The translations under genes were made by a program, and so were the position numbers. This document shows, in pieces, positions 9,100 through 16,912 of a stretch of DNA of 35,390 nt; positions within the stretch are counted from its first letter, which is position 1; the number at the start of each line of letters is the position of its first letter. Below the pieces are notes generated by a model. It ran no database searches. It saw only the letters and a program-made list of their open reading frames with translations, and had not been told where the DNA came from. Origin of the DNA: JBHGBM01 sp041946965 (lineage in GTDB: Bacteria; Acidobacteriota; Terriglobia; Bryobacterales; Bryobacteraceae); the NCBI GenBank assembly GCA_041946965.1, contig JBHGBM010000059.1, positions 1-35,390 on the forward strand, in the 5' to 3' direction.

Positions 9100-9369
9100 A
9101 TGTTCCGCGCCGCCAACGGATTCAAGGCCGCCTACAAGGATCTCACCCTGGTGGTGGCCGCCGATTTTGACGAGTGGAAAGTCATGCTGCAAGGCCCCGG
9201 GGTGTGCATCCACGGCGCCCGGCAGTTCACCGAAGCCAAGGCCAAGGCGCACGCCATCGCCTGCGCGGCCGACTACGTGCACCAGATCCGCAACGACGAC
9301 ACGCCGGTGCCCGAAAACCTCGAGTGGGAACCCCTCACCAAGGGGGAATGGCTGAACTGGCGCCCATAG
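9100..9369 (+). CDS. Conserved-looking small protein of unknown function
   Basis: The protein has 89 residues, soluble and mildly charged, with no signal peptide or membrane segment. The ATG follows GGAG by six bases. The sequence has an N-terminal beta-like stretch (LTLVVAADFDEWKV), a single Cys, a helical middle (EAKAKAHAIACAADYVHQI) and a Trp-rich C-terminus (LEWEPLTKGEWLNW). I do not recognise the family. The clean ribosome site and normal codon pattern argue that it is real. A TATACT box at 9061-9066 could be its -10 element, with no clear -35. Confidence 0.7.
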   Translation: MFRAANGFKAAYKDLTLVVAADFDEWKVMLQGPGVCIHGARQFTEAKAKAHAIACAADYVHQIRNDDTPVPENLEWEPLTKGEWLNWRP

Positions 9370-9418
9370 ATTAACGCAGCGTCCGCCGCCTTCGGTGCAT
9401 CCTATCCCCGGAGGTAAA

Positions 9419-10300
9419 ATGCGAACGCTCGTTATCGGAGGCACTGGAACCGTCGGCAGCCGGACGGTAAGCAATCTGCTTTCGCGCGGAGCCGCTGTAC
9501 GTGTGCTCACGCGCGACGCCCACAAGGCCCGCGAACTCCCTCAAGGGGTGGAACCGGCCATCGGCGATACGGCCCGCCCGGGGTCGCTGCGGGAAGCGTT
9601 CCGCGGCGTGGATTCGGTATTCCTGATCACCCCGCTGAGCCAGGATGAAAGCGAGCGCGGCGTCAACGCGGTCGAGGCCGCGCGCGAGGCTGGCGTCCGC
9701 CGCATGGTTTACATGTCTGTCCACCGCGTGGACGAGGCGCCCCACATCCCCCACTTCAGCACCAAGTATCCCGTGGAGCAGGCGCTGCGCGAGTCCGGCA
9801 TGGAATGGACCCTTCTCCAGCCGAACAACTTTTACCAAAACGACTTCTGGTTCCGCGAAGCCATCGTGCGCCAGGGCGTCTATCCGCAGCCCATCGGCAA
9901 CGTGGGCATCAGCCGCGTGGACGTCCGCGATATCGCCGACGCCGCCGTCAATGCCCTCACCCAACCCGGACACGAAGGCAAGACGTATCCGCTGGTGGGG
10001 CCCGAGGTGCTTACGGGCGATTCCACCGCTGCCGTCTATGCCCGGCTGCTGGGCCGCCCGGTGCACTACGCCGGCGACGATCTGGACGCCTTCGCCGCGC
10101 TCGTCCGCGGCTTCCTCCCCGAATGGCTGGTGCGCGACTTCCGGATCATGTACCAATACTTCCAGACGGCGGGCCTGAAGGCCACGTCCGATGAACTCGC
10201 GCTTCAGACGCGCGTGCTCCGGCACGAGCCGCGGCGGTTCGAAGCGTTCGTGGCCGAAATCGCTCCGGCGTGGACCGGAGCGGCGTCGGCAAACCGCTAG
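9419..10300 (+). CDS. NmrA-like NAD(P)-binding protein
   Basis: This 293-residue atypical short-chain dehydrogenase/NmrA-family protein has the dinucleotide-binding motif GGTGTVGS at residues 7-14 and LTRD at the end of the second strand. It continues with DSVFLITPLS, VRRMVYMSVH, and FSTKYPVEQALRESGMEWTLLQPNNFYQN, where the usual Tyr-x-x-x-Lys is replaced by a K-x-x-V-E-x-x-L pattern typical of NmrA/quinone-oxidoreductase-like proteins. The start at 9419 is chosen because GGAGGT lies four bases upstream; an earlier in-frame start has no ribosome site. The stop codon shares the palindromic CTAG with the stop of the convergent gene 10297-10671. It is probably a redox sensor or an oxidoreductase, with unknown substrate. 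Confidence 0.8.
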   Translation: MRTLVIGGTGTVGSRTVSNLLSRGAAVRVLTRDAHKARELPQGVEPAIGDTARPGSLREAFRGVDSVFLITPLSQDESERGVNAVEAAREAGVRRMVYMSVHRVDEAPHIPHFSTKYPVEQALRESGMEWTLLQPNNFYQNDFWFREAIVRQGVYPQPIGNVGISRVDVRDIADAAVNALTQPGHEGKTYPLVGPEVLTGDSTAAVYARLLGRPVHYAGDDLDAFAALVRGFLPEWLVRDFRIMYQYFQTAGLKATSDELALQTRVLRHEPRRFEAFVAEIAPAWTGAASANR

Positions 10301-10671
10301 CGGGCGAACAGCGTCTCCGATTCGCGGTTGAGCAACACCCACAGGCCGTACAGCCCTATGGCTGTGCCGATAGGGATGTTCATAAGGTTCAGCGCGCTCA
10401 TCACAATTCCCAGAACGCGCGCCCACGACCGCAGTTGCAGCAGGCCGATTCCGGCGATCACCGCGGGCACCGACATCACCAGCACGATGAGAAACACGAA
10501 CACCCCCAGCCCGCCCAGGATGGGGATGGCGTAACGGGCGTCCGCGTCCGGCGCGGAGCCAGCCAGCGCGGCCATGCCGCCGAAGAAAAACAAAACCACA
10601 AGCGCTCCCAGAATTCCCAGGGCGCCGAGCACAATATAAATCACCCCCAGAGCCTTCACATGTGTAAGCAT
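10297..10671 (-). CDS. Small integral membrane protein
   Basis: The protein has 124 residues with three to four hydrophobic segments: about 8-30 (GVIYIVLGALGILGALVVLFFF), 48-72 and 88-118. A glycine-rich pattern and polar loops (GSAPDADARYA, RSWARVLG) separate them. The start at 10671 (MLTHVKALG) places the first helix immediately after a short basic N-terminus; a longer frame to 10803 has no support. No specific family is recognised. It converges with the NmrA-like gene through a shared CTAG stop. Confidence 0.65.
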   Translation of the reverse strand: MLTHVKALGVIYIVLGALGILGALVVLFFFGGMAALAGSAPDADARYAIPILGGLGVFVFLIVLVMSVPAVIAGIGLLQLRSWARVLGIVMSALNLMNIPIGTAIGLYGLWVLLNRESETLFAR

Positions 10672-10787
10672 AGGTTTCGGGTACCCAGACAGTATACGCT
10701 GTTCGGAGGTCGGGATCGAGATAAAACACCCTTGTTTCTCATGCATTTTCCCGGAGAACCGCCACCCCCGGTCCTGGTACCACGGTT

Positions 10788-10810
10788 CGGAACATTTTCC
10801 CAAAGTTCCG
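10788..10810. promoter_or_regulatory. Inverted repeat upstream of sigma-54 promoter
   Basis: CGGAAC, 11 bases, GTTCCG: perfect 6-base arms, about 82-104 bases before the -24 element at 10892, which is where enhancer-binding activators usually bind. The spacer contains TTTTCCC, a motif seen again before other sorting-system promoters. A second TTTTCCC lies at 10746-10752. The role is inferred. Confidence 0.4.
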
Positions 10811-10890
10811 CCACTCCAGCATTGGGCCGGTGCGCTCGAAACCCGGAATGCTTGCTGAAAAACCTACCCCTTGCGCCGGATTTTTCCGAT

Positions 10891-10906
10891 TGGAAAATGA
10901 ATTGCA
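10891..10906 (+). promoter_or_regulatory. Sigma-54 promoter for PEP-CTERM gene 10938
   Basis: TGG at 10891-10893 and TTGCA at 10902-10906 give the invariant GG and GC exactly 10 bases apart, as in the consensus TGGCACG-N4-TTGCA. The expected transcription start is about 10917, some 20 bases before the translation start. A PrsR-type sigma-54 activator is encoded at 21433. Confidence 0.6.
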
Positions 10907-10937
10907 ATCCACCGTCTGAAGAGGAAAGGATCGGCCC

Positions 10938-11756
10938 TTGACCAGAGTGTTGAGCGCACTAACGCTGATTTTGCTCGCGGTGGCGGGTCCGCTGGGCGCG
11001 GACACCTTCACTCTGACAAGCAATAATTCCAGCATCGCCGTCGATCCCCATAGCCAGCGCGGCGTGTACTCGTGGACCATCGACGGCGAAGAGGTCATGT
11101 TCCAGCAGTGGTTCTGGATCCGCGTCGGCGGGGACACGCGCGAAATACCGGTGGTTGCCCCGCTGCATTCCATGTCCCCTGGGGTGACCGACGCCGCTAC
11201 GGCTGTTTACAGTTCCCCCACCTATGACATTCAGATGAATTTCACGCTGGTGGGCGGGCAACCGAACAGCAAGGTATCCGCGCTCAACGAGCACATCTCC
11301 ATCCTCAACAAGTCGAGCGCCTACCTGCCGGTGAGCTTCTTCCAGTACTCCAACATCCGGTTCAGCCAGGGAAACGATACTACCCAGTTCCTCAGCGACA
11401 ATACCGTGCAGCAGACCGGTCAGGGAGACCTGTCGTTCTTCCTGGACGAGACCATCGTGAACACGTTAAGCCTGACCCACCACGAAGCCGGAGTCTTTCC
11501 GCAAACTCTGGACCGGTTGAACGACGATCAGCCGACTACGCTCAACGACAACGATTTCGCCAGGGGGAATGCCACCTGGGCCTTCCAGTGGGACAAAGTT
11601 CTGCGGCCCAGGAGCGGCGTTCTCGTCATCGATAAGAACCTGAACATCAGCGATCCGCCGGCGCCCGTACCGGTACCGGAGCCGGGGGCCTTCGTTCTTC
11701 TGGCGTCGTGCGCCGCGATTTATACCGCCTGGCGCAGGCGTCGCCTGCCGCGCTAA
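10938..11756 (+). CDS. PEP-CTERM surface protein, paralogue of the next gene
   Basis: The protein has 272 residues: an N-terminal signal peptide (about residues 3-21, ending GPLGA), a beta-rich body, and a C-terminal sorting tag made of VPEPGAF, a hydrophobic helix and the basic tail RRRR. Such tags are cleaved by exosortases and the protein is then passed to the surface or matrix. The start is a TTG with GAGGAAAGGA just upstream; no ATG fits. The body shares GVYSWTIDGEEVMFQQWFW with a similar stretch in the next gene, so the two are a tandem duplication. The body has no recognised domain. Confidence 0.8.
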   Translation: MTRVLSALTLILLAVAGPLGADTFTLTSNNSSIAVDPHSQRGVYSWTIDGEEVMFQQWFWIRVGGDTREIPVVAPLHSMSPGVTDAATAVYSSPTYDIQMNFTLVGGQPNSKVSALNEHISILNKSSAYLPVSFFQYSNIRFSQGNDTTQFLSDNTVQQTGQGDLSFFLDETIVNTLSLTHHEAGVFPQTLDRLNDDQPTTLNDNDFARGNATWAFQWDKVLRPRSGVLVIDKNLNISDPPAPVPVPEPGAFVLLASCAAIYTAWRRRRLPR

Positions 11757-11779
11757 CCTCAAGGGAATAGTACTACTTA

Positions 11780-11821
11780 GGGTCGATTTCTGTTGACTCA
11801 CGACCCGTAGCAGTGTAGTGT
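11780..11821 (+). promoter_or_regulatory. Sigma-70 promoter with overlapping inverted repeat
   Basis: TTGACT (11793-11798), a 17-base spacer and TAGTGT (11816-11821) resemble a -35/-10 pair before the gene at 11879. An inverted repeat GGGTCG / CGACCC (11780-11785 and 11801-11806) straddles the -35 box and could be an operator. No sigma-54 pattern is present here, unlike before the preceding paralogue. Confidence 0.4.
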
Positions 11822-11878
11822 AGAGTCGCAGGCAGTGGTACGTCCGCTTCACGCGACCAGAGCGGCGTAAGGGATAAG

Positions 11879-12691
11879 ATGCGTAGACTTGTTTATTGCG
11901 TGCCGGCACTCCTGCTATGGAGCGGTGCTTCGTGCGTCGCGGAGACGCTGATGGCCGGCGGCGACACGGTAGACATCAATCTCACCAGCCAGGCGGGCAT
12001 CTTTTCGTGGAACGTGGAAGGCATCAACGTTCTCCAGCAGCAGTGGTATTGGTACCGGCTCGGCTCCACGGGGCCCGAACGCTCCATCGATTCGATGACT
12101 TTTGTCAATCGCCAGCTTTACGGGACAAACCGGGTGGTCTCGAACTACACCGACGTGGCCGTGGGCCTGGCGCTGACGCTGGATATCAGCCTCTTTTCGA
12201 TGGGTCCCACGGCGACGCTCCAGCAGTCGCTCAACTGGACCAACAATAACGAGGCACCCCTGACGCTGAACGTCTTCGCCTATTCCCATTTCCTGTTCGG
12301 CGGGACCAACCAGGTTTCGTATTTGCCTGCCGCCAAGACTTTCTACCAGAACGGCACATCGGGCGAGGTGTACATCACCGCGACGTTCCCCTCGACAGTA
12401 GTCGGCCGCGAGGCCAACCTCTACTCCAACACCCTGACGAGCCTGAATGACGGCGTGGCCACCGACCTGCCCAGCTCGGGCATGGAGACGGCGTCCGGCG
12501 ACGTGACGTCAGCCTTCCAGTGGAGGCAGACCGTGGCCCCTGGAAGTTCGTTCCTGATGGGCATCAATGAGGACGTTGCCATGACGGGCGAGGTCCCCGA
12601 GCCGGGTTCGCTGGTCCTGATCCTCGGTGGCGGCGCCTTGATCTTCGCCGGCAAGCGCCGCGCGGGAAATCGTCCTGCTTGGCGCCGTTAG
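11879..12691 (+). CDS. PEP-CTERM surface protein, second tandem paralogue
   Basis: The protein has 270 residues with a signal peptide (about 1-21, ending SCVAE). A beta-rich body is homologous to the upstream gene (GIFSWNVEGINVLQQQWYW against GVYSWTIDGEEVMFQQWFW). The sorting tag is EVPEPGSLVLILGGG, followed by a hydrophobic stretch and a basic tail (KRRAGNRPAWRR) that is longer than usual. The start ATG lies after AAGGGATAAG, a weak ribosome site. The last bases overlap the end of the convergent Sel1-repeat gene. The body function is unknown; a matrix or outer-surface location is inferred from the tag. Confidence 0.8.
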   Translation: MRRLVYCVPALLLWSGASCVAETLMAGGDTVDINLTSQAGIFSWNVEGINVLQQQWYWYRLGSTGPERSIDSMTFVNRQLYGTNRVVSNYTDVAVGLALTLDISLFSMGPTATLQQSLNWTNNNEAPLTLNVFAYSHFLFGGTNQVSYLPAAKTFYQNGTSGEVYITATFPSTVVGREANLYSNTLTSLNDGVATDLPSSGMETASGDVTSAFQWRQTVAPGSSFLMGINEDVAMTGEVPEPGSLVLILGGGALIFAGKRRAGNRPAWRR

Positions 12692-13500
12692 CGCAGCCCG
12701 GTCGCCGCGCATGAGCGCGCACCGCAAGACGATTGTCTCAGGTCGCAGATGACGCTCCAATCACCAACCCGGAACGCGACCTGCGAGGTTTGCCCAGCGC
12801 AGCCCTCCTGAACGGTTGACGGCCGCTTTCTCGGCTGCCGCAGCCGGGCGAGACGCTGTGCTTCGGCGATCTCACCGGGTGTTAACAGGCTTGCTGCGAG
12901 CGCCCGGCCTTCGCGAGCATGAGCGTTCCCTCCTGCGGCCGCCAGATTGAACCACATGTGCGCTTGAACATAGTCTGGAGGGACGCCCTCACCCCGGATG
13001 TACATTACGCCAAGGTTGAACTGAGCGTGTACCTCTCCTTGCGCTGCCGCCAGGCGAAGCCACTTGACCGCTTTGGAGTAGTCCTGCGGGACACCCTGAC
13101 CCTGGAGGTACATCAGGCCGAGGTTAAACTGCCCTCCAGCGTTTCCTTGCTTCGCCGCGAGGCGGTACCACTTGGCGGCTTCCTGGTAGTCCTGCCGAAC
13201 ACCCTGGCCCTCGGCGAACAGCACGCCCAGGTTTAACTGGGCACCCGCGTGTCTCCTTGTTGCAGCCAGCCGGTACCACTTCGCGGCTTCAGCGTAGTCC
13301 TGCGAAACACCGTTGCCTTCGGCGTAGGCAAGGCCGAGTGCGAACTGCGCCCCGGCGTGCCCCTGACTGCCCCAGATCCGAAGTTCGTCAAAGCCGGTAA
13401 GCGCTCGGTTGTCGCACCGGGGTTGCATACCTACCACCGATGGCAGCGGGCGGAGCCTCGCCACCGCGCAGAGGCTCCGCCGGGCTTCGCCATCACTCAC
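12688..13500 (-). CDS. Sel1-repeat (TPR-like) protein
   Basis: The 270-residue reading frame has four successive 36-residue Sel1 repeats (about residues 48-190), each of the form A-Q-x-x-L-G-x-x-Y-x-x-G-x-G-V-x-x-D-Y-x-x-A-x-x-W-x-x-x-A-A. Such solenoids mediate protein-protein contacts. Cys-containing ends flank the repeats (final part GDWSVICDLRQSSCGARSC). The GTG start at 13500 overlaps the TGA of the PEP-CTERM gene upstream (GTGA), which suggests translational coupling. An internal ATG (MQPRCD) could be the true start, because no signal peptide or strong ribosome site supports the longer form. It may be an accessory factor for the preceding PEP-CTERM protein, but that is inference. Confidence 0.7.
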   Translation of the reverse strand: MSDGEARRSLCAVARLRPLPSVVGMQPRCDNRALTGFDELRIWGSQGHAGAQFALGLAYAEGNGVSQDYAEAAKWYRLAATRRHAGAQLNLGVLFAEGQGVRQDYQEAAKWYRLAAKQGNAGGQFNLGLMYLQGQGVPQDYSKAVKWLRLAAAQGEVHAQFNLGVMYIRGEGVPPDYVQAHMWFNLAAAGGNAHAREGRALAASLLTPGEIAEAQRLARLRQPRKRPSTVQEGCAGQTSQVAFRVGDWSVICDLRQSSCGARSCAATGLR

Positions 13501-14156
13501 TTCGAATCGAACCGGCGGCGCACTCCCCAGCCGGCACCGAGCAATACAGATCCAAACAGAAAGATGGTGGCAGGTTCGGGAACCTCACTACCAGGACCCG
13601 TAGCTCCGACAGGTCCGGTGACAGTCTGACCACTGGTGTTTGATACCGCAATGTGAGCCGCGAAAAACGCGCTTTCGTACCCATTTGGGGGCTCGGTGGA
13701 CAGGTCCGCAAACATCCCAAAAGTCAGACCTGGGGCCTGCACGTCAAAAATCAGCGGACTGGGCAGTGGGTTTGAGGCACCGTGACCGGTAGCCGCGAGT
13801 CCATAGTCGAAAGATCCGTAACCATCGATTTGACGTTGTCCTGCCACTCCGTCGTTGTACAGTGCCCAACCACTCGGCGGGTTAGGGATTTTGATCGTAG
13901 GGCTCCCGGCAATGTTGAACCAAAACGCAAGCTTTTCGTTTCCACCCACAGCGAATCCGAGGACATCGGGCTCAAGTGTTACTACGACATGGACGGTGTT
14001 GGCGCCGTTTTGGGTCACCTCGACTGTCCCAAACGGGCCTCCACCACAGCCACCGGTGCAGTTGTCGTCATTTAGGGTGTACAGAGTCGCAGATGCTGGA
14101 CCGGCAAATGCCCCCAGGACCAGCAGACACACCACCACCGCTACATGAAGTTTCAT
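13497..14156 (-). CDS. PEP-CTERM protein with CxxxCGGGP motif
   Basis: The protein has 219 residues with a signal peptide (residues 1-21, ending GPASA). The mature N-terminus begins TLYTLNDDNCTGGCGGGPFG and continues with TVEVTQ, a motif shared almost exactly with the gene at 18186. A beta-rich body is followed by the sorting tag EVPEPATIFLFGSVLLG, a hydrophobic helix and RRRFDSK. The ATG at 14156 is chosen for the GAGGAG seven to eight bases upstream; an earlier in-frame start at 14189 lacks support. It is translationally coupled to the Sel1-repeat gene. No good sigma-54 promoter was found in the 245 bases upstream, but GGGAAATTCCC lies at 14371-14381. Confidence 0.85.
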   Translation of the reverse strand: MKLHVAVVVCLLVLGAFAGPASATLYTLNDDNCTGGCGGGPFGTVEVTQNGANTVHVVVTLEPDVLGFAVGGNEKLAFWFNIAGSPTIKIPNPPSGWALYNDGVAGQRQIDGYGSFDYGLAATGHGASNPLPSPLIFDVQAPGLTFGMFADLSTEPPNGYESAFFAAHIAVSNTSGQTVTGPVGATGPGSEVPEPATIFLFGSVLLGAGWGVRRRFDSK

Positions 14157-14401
14157 TTTAGTCGCTCCTCTTAACTGAGTCTCCGGCACTGGTGTCCGTT
14201 CGCCCTTGCCGGAGGATGCCTTTCCGCAGATCTCTCCTGCCGGTCAGCCTACCGCCAGTGAGATGATTGTCTGGTTTTCAACTCAGCTTTGTCTGCGGTG
14301 AGTCTTCCTGGCAACGTACTTGGTGAGTTTACCCGGCTGCACGTGGGGGCATTCCACCACACCGAACTCAGGGAAATTCCCAAACCGTGAAACCGCCTGG
14401 C

Positions 14402-15046
14402 CTACCGTCTCCGCTTCTGCTGGTGCCGGGCGGCGTGTCGCCGGAGTTCCTGCATTCCGTTCACACTCAACTTGACCAAGATGCGCTCGAAGTAGGATTC
14501 GACGGTGTGGGGGCTGATGTGTAAGGCGGCCGCAATAGCGGAGGGGCCGTCCCCCCGTCCCAGAAGCTCATAAACCGCCCGCTCCCTTGGGCTCAACTTG
14601 TCCACGCTGGTATCGTCGCGCGATGCCGTGACAGTCTCCAAAAGCGCGGCGGCTGCACCGGGGCTGACAAACCGGCGGCCAGCCATCACTTCTCGAATCG
14701 CTTGCAATACCACACTGGCAAGTTCCCGCTTGGTAACGTATCCGAGCGCTCCGGCGGAAAATGCGTCGACAACTCGATGCAAGTCGCCGTGCATGGAATA
14801 GACCAGCACAGGCACGGCGCGCTTGTGCAGATCGGCTACCAACGGGAGACCATCCTCGCCCTCCAGCGACAGGTCCACGATCGCCAGATCGGGCCGGTGC
14901 TCCTCCACGTGCGCCAGGGCATCGGCCAGTCCACCAGCCTCCACGGGCAGCCCTATGTCCTCCGAACGCAGGAGAACTGCCAGACCCTGACGAACCACAG
15001 GATGGTCGTCCACCAGCAAGATGCGGATTGGAGGCGCGACACCCAC
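14402..15046 (-). CDS. NarL/LuxR-family response regulator
   Basis: This 214-residue two-domain regulator has a receiver with the acidic pair Asp13-Asp14, phospho-acceptor Asp58 (LAIVDLS) and conserved Lys106 (GYVTKREL). The C-terminal LuxR-type helix-turn-helix (about 148-205) includes LSPRERAVYELLGRG and the recognition helix HISPHTVESYFERILVKL. The GTG start is five bases after the stop of the kinase gene at 15051-16577, so the two form a pair. It presumably binds DNA as a phosphorylated dimer. The target genes are unknown, but its position among PEP-CTERM genes makes those candidates. Confidence 0.9.
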   Translation of the reverse strand: MGVAPPIRILLVDDHPVVRQGLAVLLRSEDIGLPVEAGGLADALAHVEEHRPDLAIVDLSLEGEDGLPLVADLHKRAVPVLVYSMHGDLHRVVDAFSAGALGYVTKRELASVVLQAIREVMAGRRFVSPGAAAALLETVTASRDDTSVDKLSPRERAVYELLGRGDGPSAIAAALHISPHTVESYFERILVKLSVNGMQELRRHAARHQQKRRR

Positions 15047-15050
15047 TGGA

Positions 15051-16577
15051 TCATGGTCCTCTCTTGCCTGCGCGGGGTTCCGGTGACTGCGCTCCGGCGG
15101 CTGAACCTGAGGGCGGGCGCGGCACGCGGCACGTAATTTGGGTACCGCCGCCGGCCGCGGGCGCCACCGTGAGTTCGCCCTCCAGGGCCTGCGCCCGGTG
15201 GGCCATGTTCCGCAGGCCCATTCCGCCGGCCGGAACCTCGTGTGGAAGGCCTATCCCATCGTCTTCCACCTTTAGACTCAGCGTGTCTTCGGTTCCTCGC
15301 AGCTCCACCGCAATTCGGCTGGCGTGTGCGTGCCGCACGGCATTGCTCAGAGCTTCCTGGGCAATACGGTAAAGATGCTGCACTGTCAACGGGTCTGACA
15401 CCCGTACATCAGGGTCCGCGGACACCTCGCATTGCACAGGCGCCGTCTCCCGAACCCGCTTCGCGAGTTCTTGCAGGGCCGTTGGAAGAGCTTCGCCGTC
15501 CGGTTCCAGAGCATAGAGCCCGAGAGCGATCTTCCGGGTGTCGTCCATGATCTCCGCAAGCAGCGACGAAAGCATCTCGAGATCCGCGCTGCTGAGCATC
15601 CCGCCTCGCGACAGTTTCCGCTCCAGGGCATGGCAGCAAAGCAGCGCGGCGGTGAGCCCCTGGCACACGCCATCGTGCAATTCCCGGCCGAGGCGGCGGC
15701 GCTCTGCCTCGCCAATGGCAGCGACCTCGCACTCGAGCCGCCGCCTCTCGGCCATCTCCTCCCGCATCCTCCGTTGGGCAGCAGACCGTTCCATGGCCTC
15801 TTGCTGGAGCTCGGCGGTCACCCGGCATTGGGCGTCCAACGAATGCAGCAGAAACCGGTAAAAGGTTTTCAGCAGGATCATCAGGGCGCACAGGAATCCC
15901 CCGAGCGCGCTTACCTGAAGGAGGATCTCTCCGGGCGTCGCCGCCTCCCGCCAAGTATCGATCCCCAGCACCCGGACCACGGGGGGCAGAGTCCGCAGAA
16001 ACGGGCTCAAGACGAGGATCAGGGCGCAGGCAAGCGTGGCTATCCTCGCCGGCCGCGGCCCGGAGAGCAGCAGGACAAGGACTGGCAAGGTGACAAGCGC
16101 GACCTCCGCGTAAGGGCTGTGGGGGAAGACGAGATTCATTGTCGCTATCGCCAGGTATCCGCAGAGGTAGAACGCGCGCAGGCGGATCCGGTAGTCAACC
16201 CGGCGTAACGAGGCGGCAGCCGCGATGACGGCGTAGCTGACGACGGCAAGCGCTCTCACGAGCGGACTTGCCGGCGGGCCGTAGCCGGAGAGAGCGATTA
16301 GAACGGCGGGCAGGTGGACGATGGCAGCCGCAGCTAGCAGGACGTCGGCGGCTCTGCGGCGCCACTGGGAAAGCACTACCTCGCCACCGGCAGCCTCCTG
16401 GCACGGCTCCTGAGCCGGGTTGCTCGCGGTTACCGAGTTTTGCCGGACGCCGCCGGCACTCTTCTCTCCACGCGATTCCACCGCGCCGCCTCCCCTACGA
16501 CGCGGCTGACGTCCGACTGTCGCTAAGACCCTGGCGTTGCGGCCCTGGGTTCGCCTGCCGGACTCAGACGCACACAC
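15051..16577 (-). CDS. NarX-like membrane sensor histidine kinase
   Basis: The 508-residue frame contains about six hydrophobic segments between residues 78 and 240 that form a membrane sensor region. A coiled-coil stretch (about 250-290) leads to a HisKA_3 dimerisation domain with the phospho-acceptor His301 in GRELHDGVCQG. A HATPase domain follows, with N-box EALSNAVRHAHA, G1 VEDDGIGLP and G2 GGMGLRNM. It pairs with the NarL-type regulator downstream. The first 65 or so residues are Arg- and Gly-rich with no domain, so the GTG start at 16577 is doubtful; a start near residue 68 (16376) would begin just before the first helix. The signal sensed is unknown. Confidence 0.85.
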   Translation of the reverse strand: MCASESGRRTQGRNARVLATVGRQPRRRGGGAVESRGEKSAGGVRQNSVTASNPAQEPCQEAAGGEVVLSQWRRRAADVLLAAAAIVHLPAVLIALSGYGPPASPLVRALAVVSYAVIAAAASLRRVDYRIRLRAFYLCGYLAIATMNLVFPHSPYAEVALVTLPVLVLLLSGPRPARIATLACALILVLSPFLRTLPPVVRVLGIDTWREAATPGEILLQVSALGGFLCALMILLKTFYRFLLHSLDAQCRVTAELQQEAMERSAAQRRMREEMAERRRLECEVAAIGEAERRRLGRELHDGVCQGLTAALLCCHALERKLSRGGMLSSADLEMLSSLLAEIMDDTRKIALGLYALEPDGEALPTALQELAKRVRETAPVQCEVSADPDVRVSDPLTVQHLYRIAQEALSNAVRHAHASRIAVELRGTEDTLSLKVEDDGIGLPHEVPAGGMGLRNMAHRAQALEGELTVAPAAGGGTQITCRVPRPPSGSAAGAQSPEPRAGKRGP

Positions 16578-16750
16578 CCGCTATCGCCGATGCCAGGGTA
16601 CGTTCTCGCACGTTGCGTTCCATCTCCGTGGCTGGCACCGGAAACGTTGAAACCGACCTCGCCAGTTCGTGACATGAGAAGGTCAAACGGGCACGCCGCG
16701 CGGTGGATAATTCTCAATCTGCGTGACGCATTCCAGCGGTTAAGGTTTTC

Positions 16751-16769
16751 TCCCTATATCATTTAGGGA
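16751..16769. promoter_or_regulatory. Inverted repeat, possible activator site
   Basis: TCCCTA, 7 bases, TAGGGA: perfect 6-base arms, about 100 bases before the -24 element at 16870. It could be an enhancer site for that promoter or an operator for the divergent kinase gene. Confidence 0.35.
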
Positions 16770-16868
16770 TTTTGGGGCAAGTTCCACAAATTTTCCTTTG
16801 ATGCCAAAAATCGGATTCCGGGAGCCTGCGGATCGGGACCTAACCCAATAGATCCAGGGGGGCTGCTT

Positions 16869-16884
16869 TGGCCGGGAAACTGCT
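16869..16884 (+). promoter_or_regulatory. Sigma-54 promoter for PEP-CTERM gene 16913
   Basis: TGGCCGG and CTGCT, with GG at 16870-16871 and GC at 16882-16883, ten bases between. The predicted transcript would begin near 16895, just before the GAGGT ribosome site (16900-16904). This rules out the alternative TTG start at 16868 for the gene. The core shares GGGAAACTGC-like sequence with the promoter at 23681. Confidence 0.6.
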
Positions 16885-16912
16885 CGGGCAGGGGGCAGCG
16901 AGGTACAGCTGT

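Larger units (their letters stand above)
16578..16912. other. Intergenic region with promoter elements
   Basis: The 335 bases between the divergent kinase and PEP-CTERM genes hold a perfect inverted repeat TCCCTA-N7-TAGGGA (16751-16769), a TTTTCC element (16791-16796) and a sigma-54 promoter (16869). No credible gene was seen. The kinase promoter should lie near 16600-16750 but no clear -35/-10 pair was found. Confidence 0.5.

Noticed and set aside
12919..13409. Near-repeat DNA opposite the Sel1 gene, checked as a possible repeat array
   Set aside because: The periodicity (about 108 bases) is fully explained by the 36-residue Sel1 coding repeats.
14295..14310. GG-N10-GC pattern before the minus-strand PEP-CTERM gene 13497
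   Set aside because: It reads AGG and CCGCA rather than TGG and TTGCA and would give a leader of about 130 bases, so it was not called.
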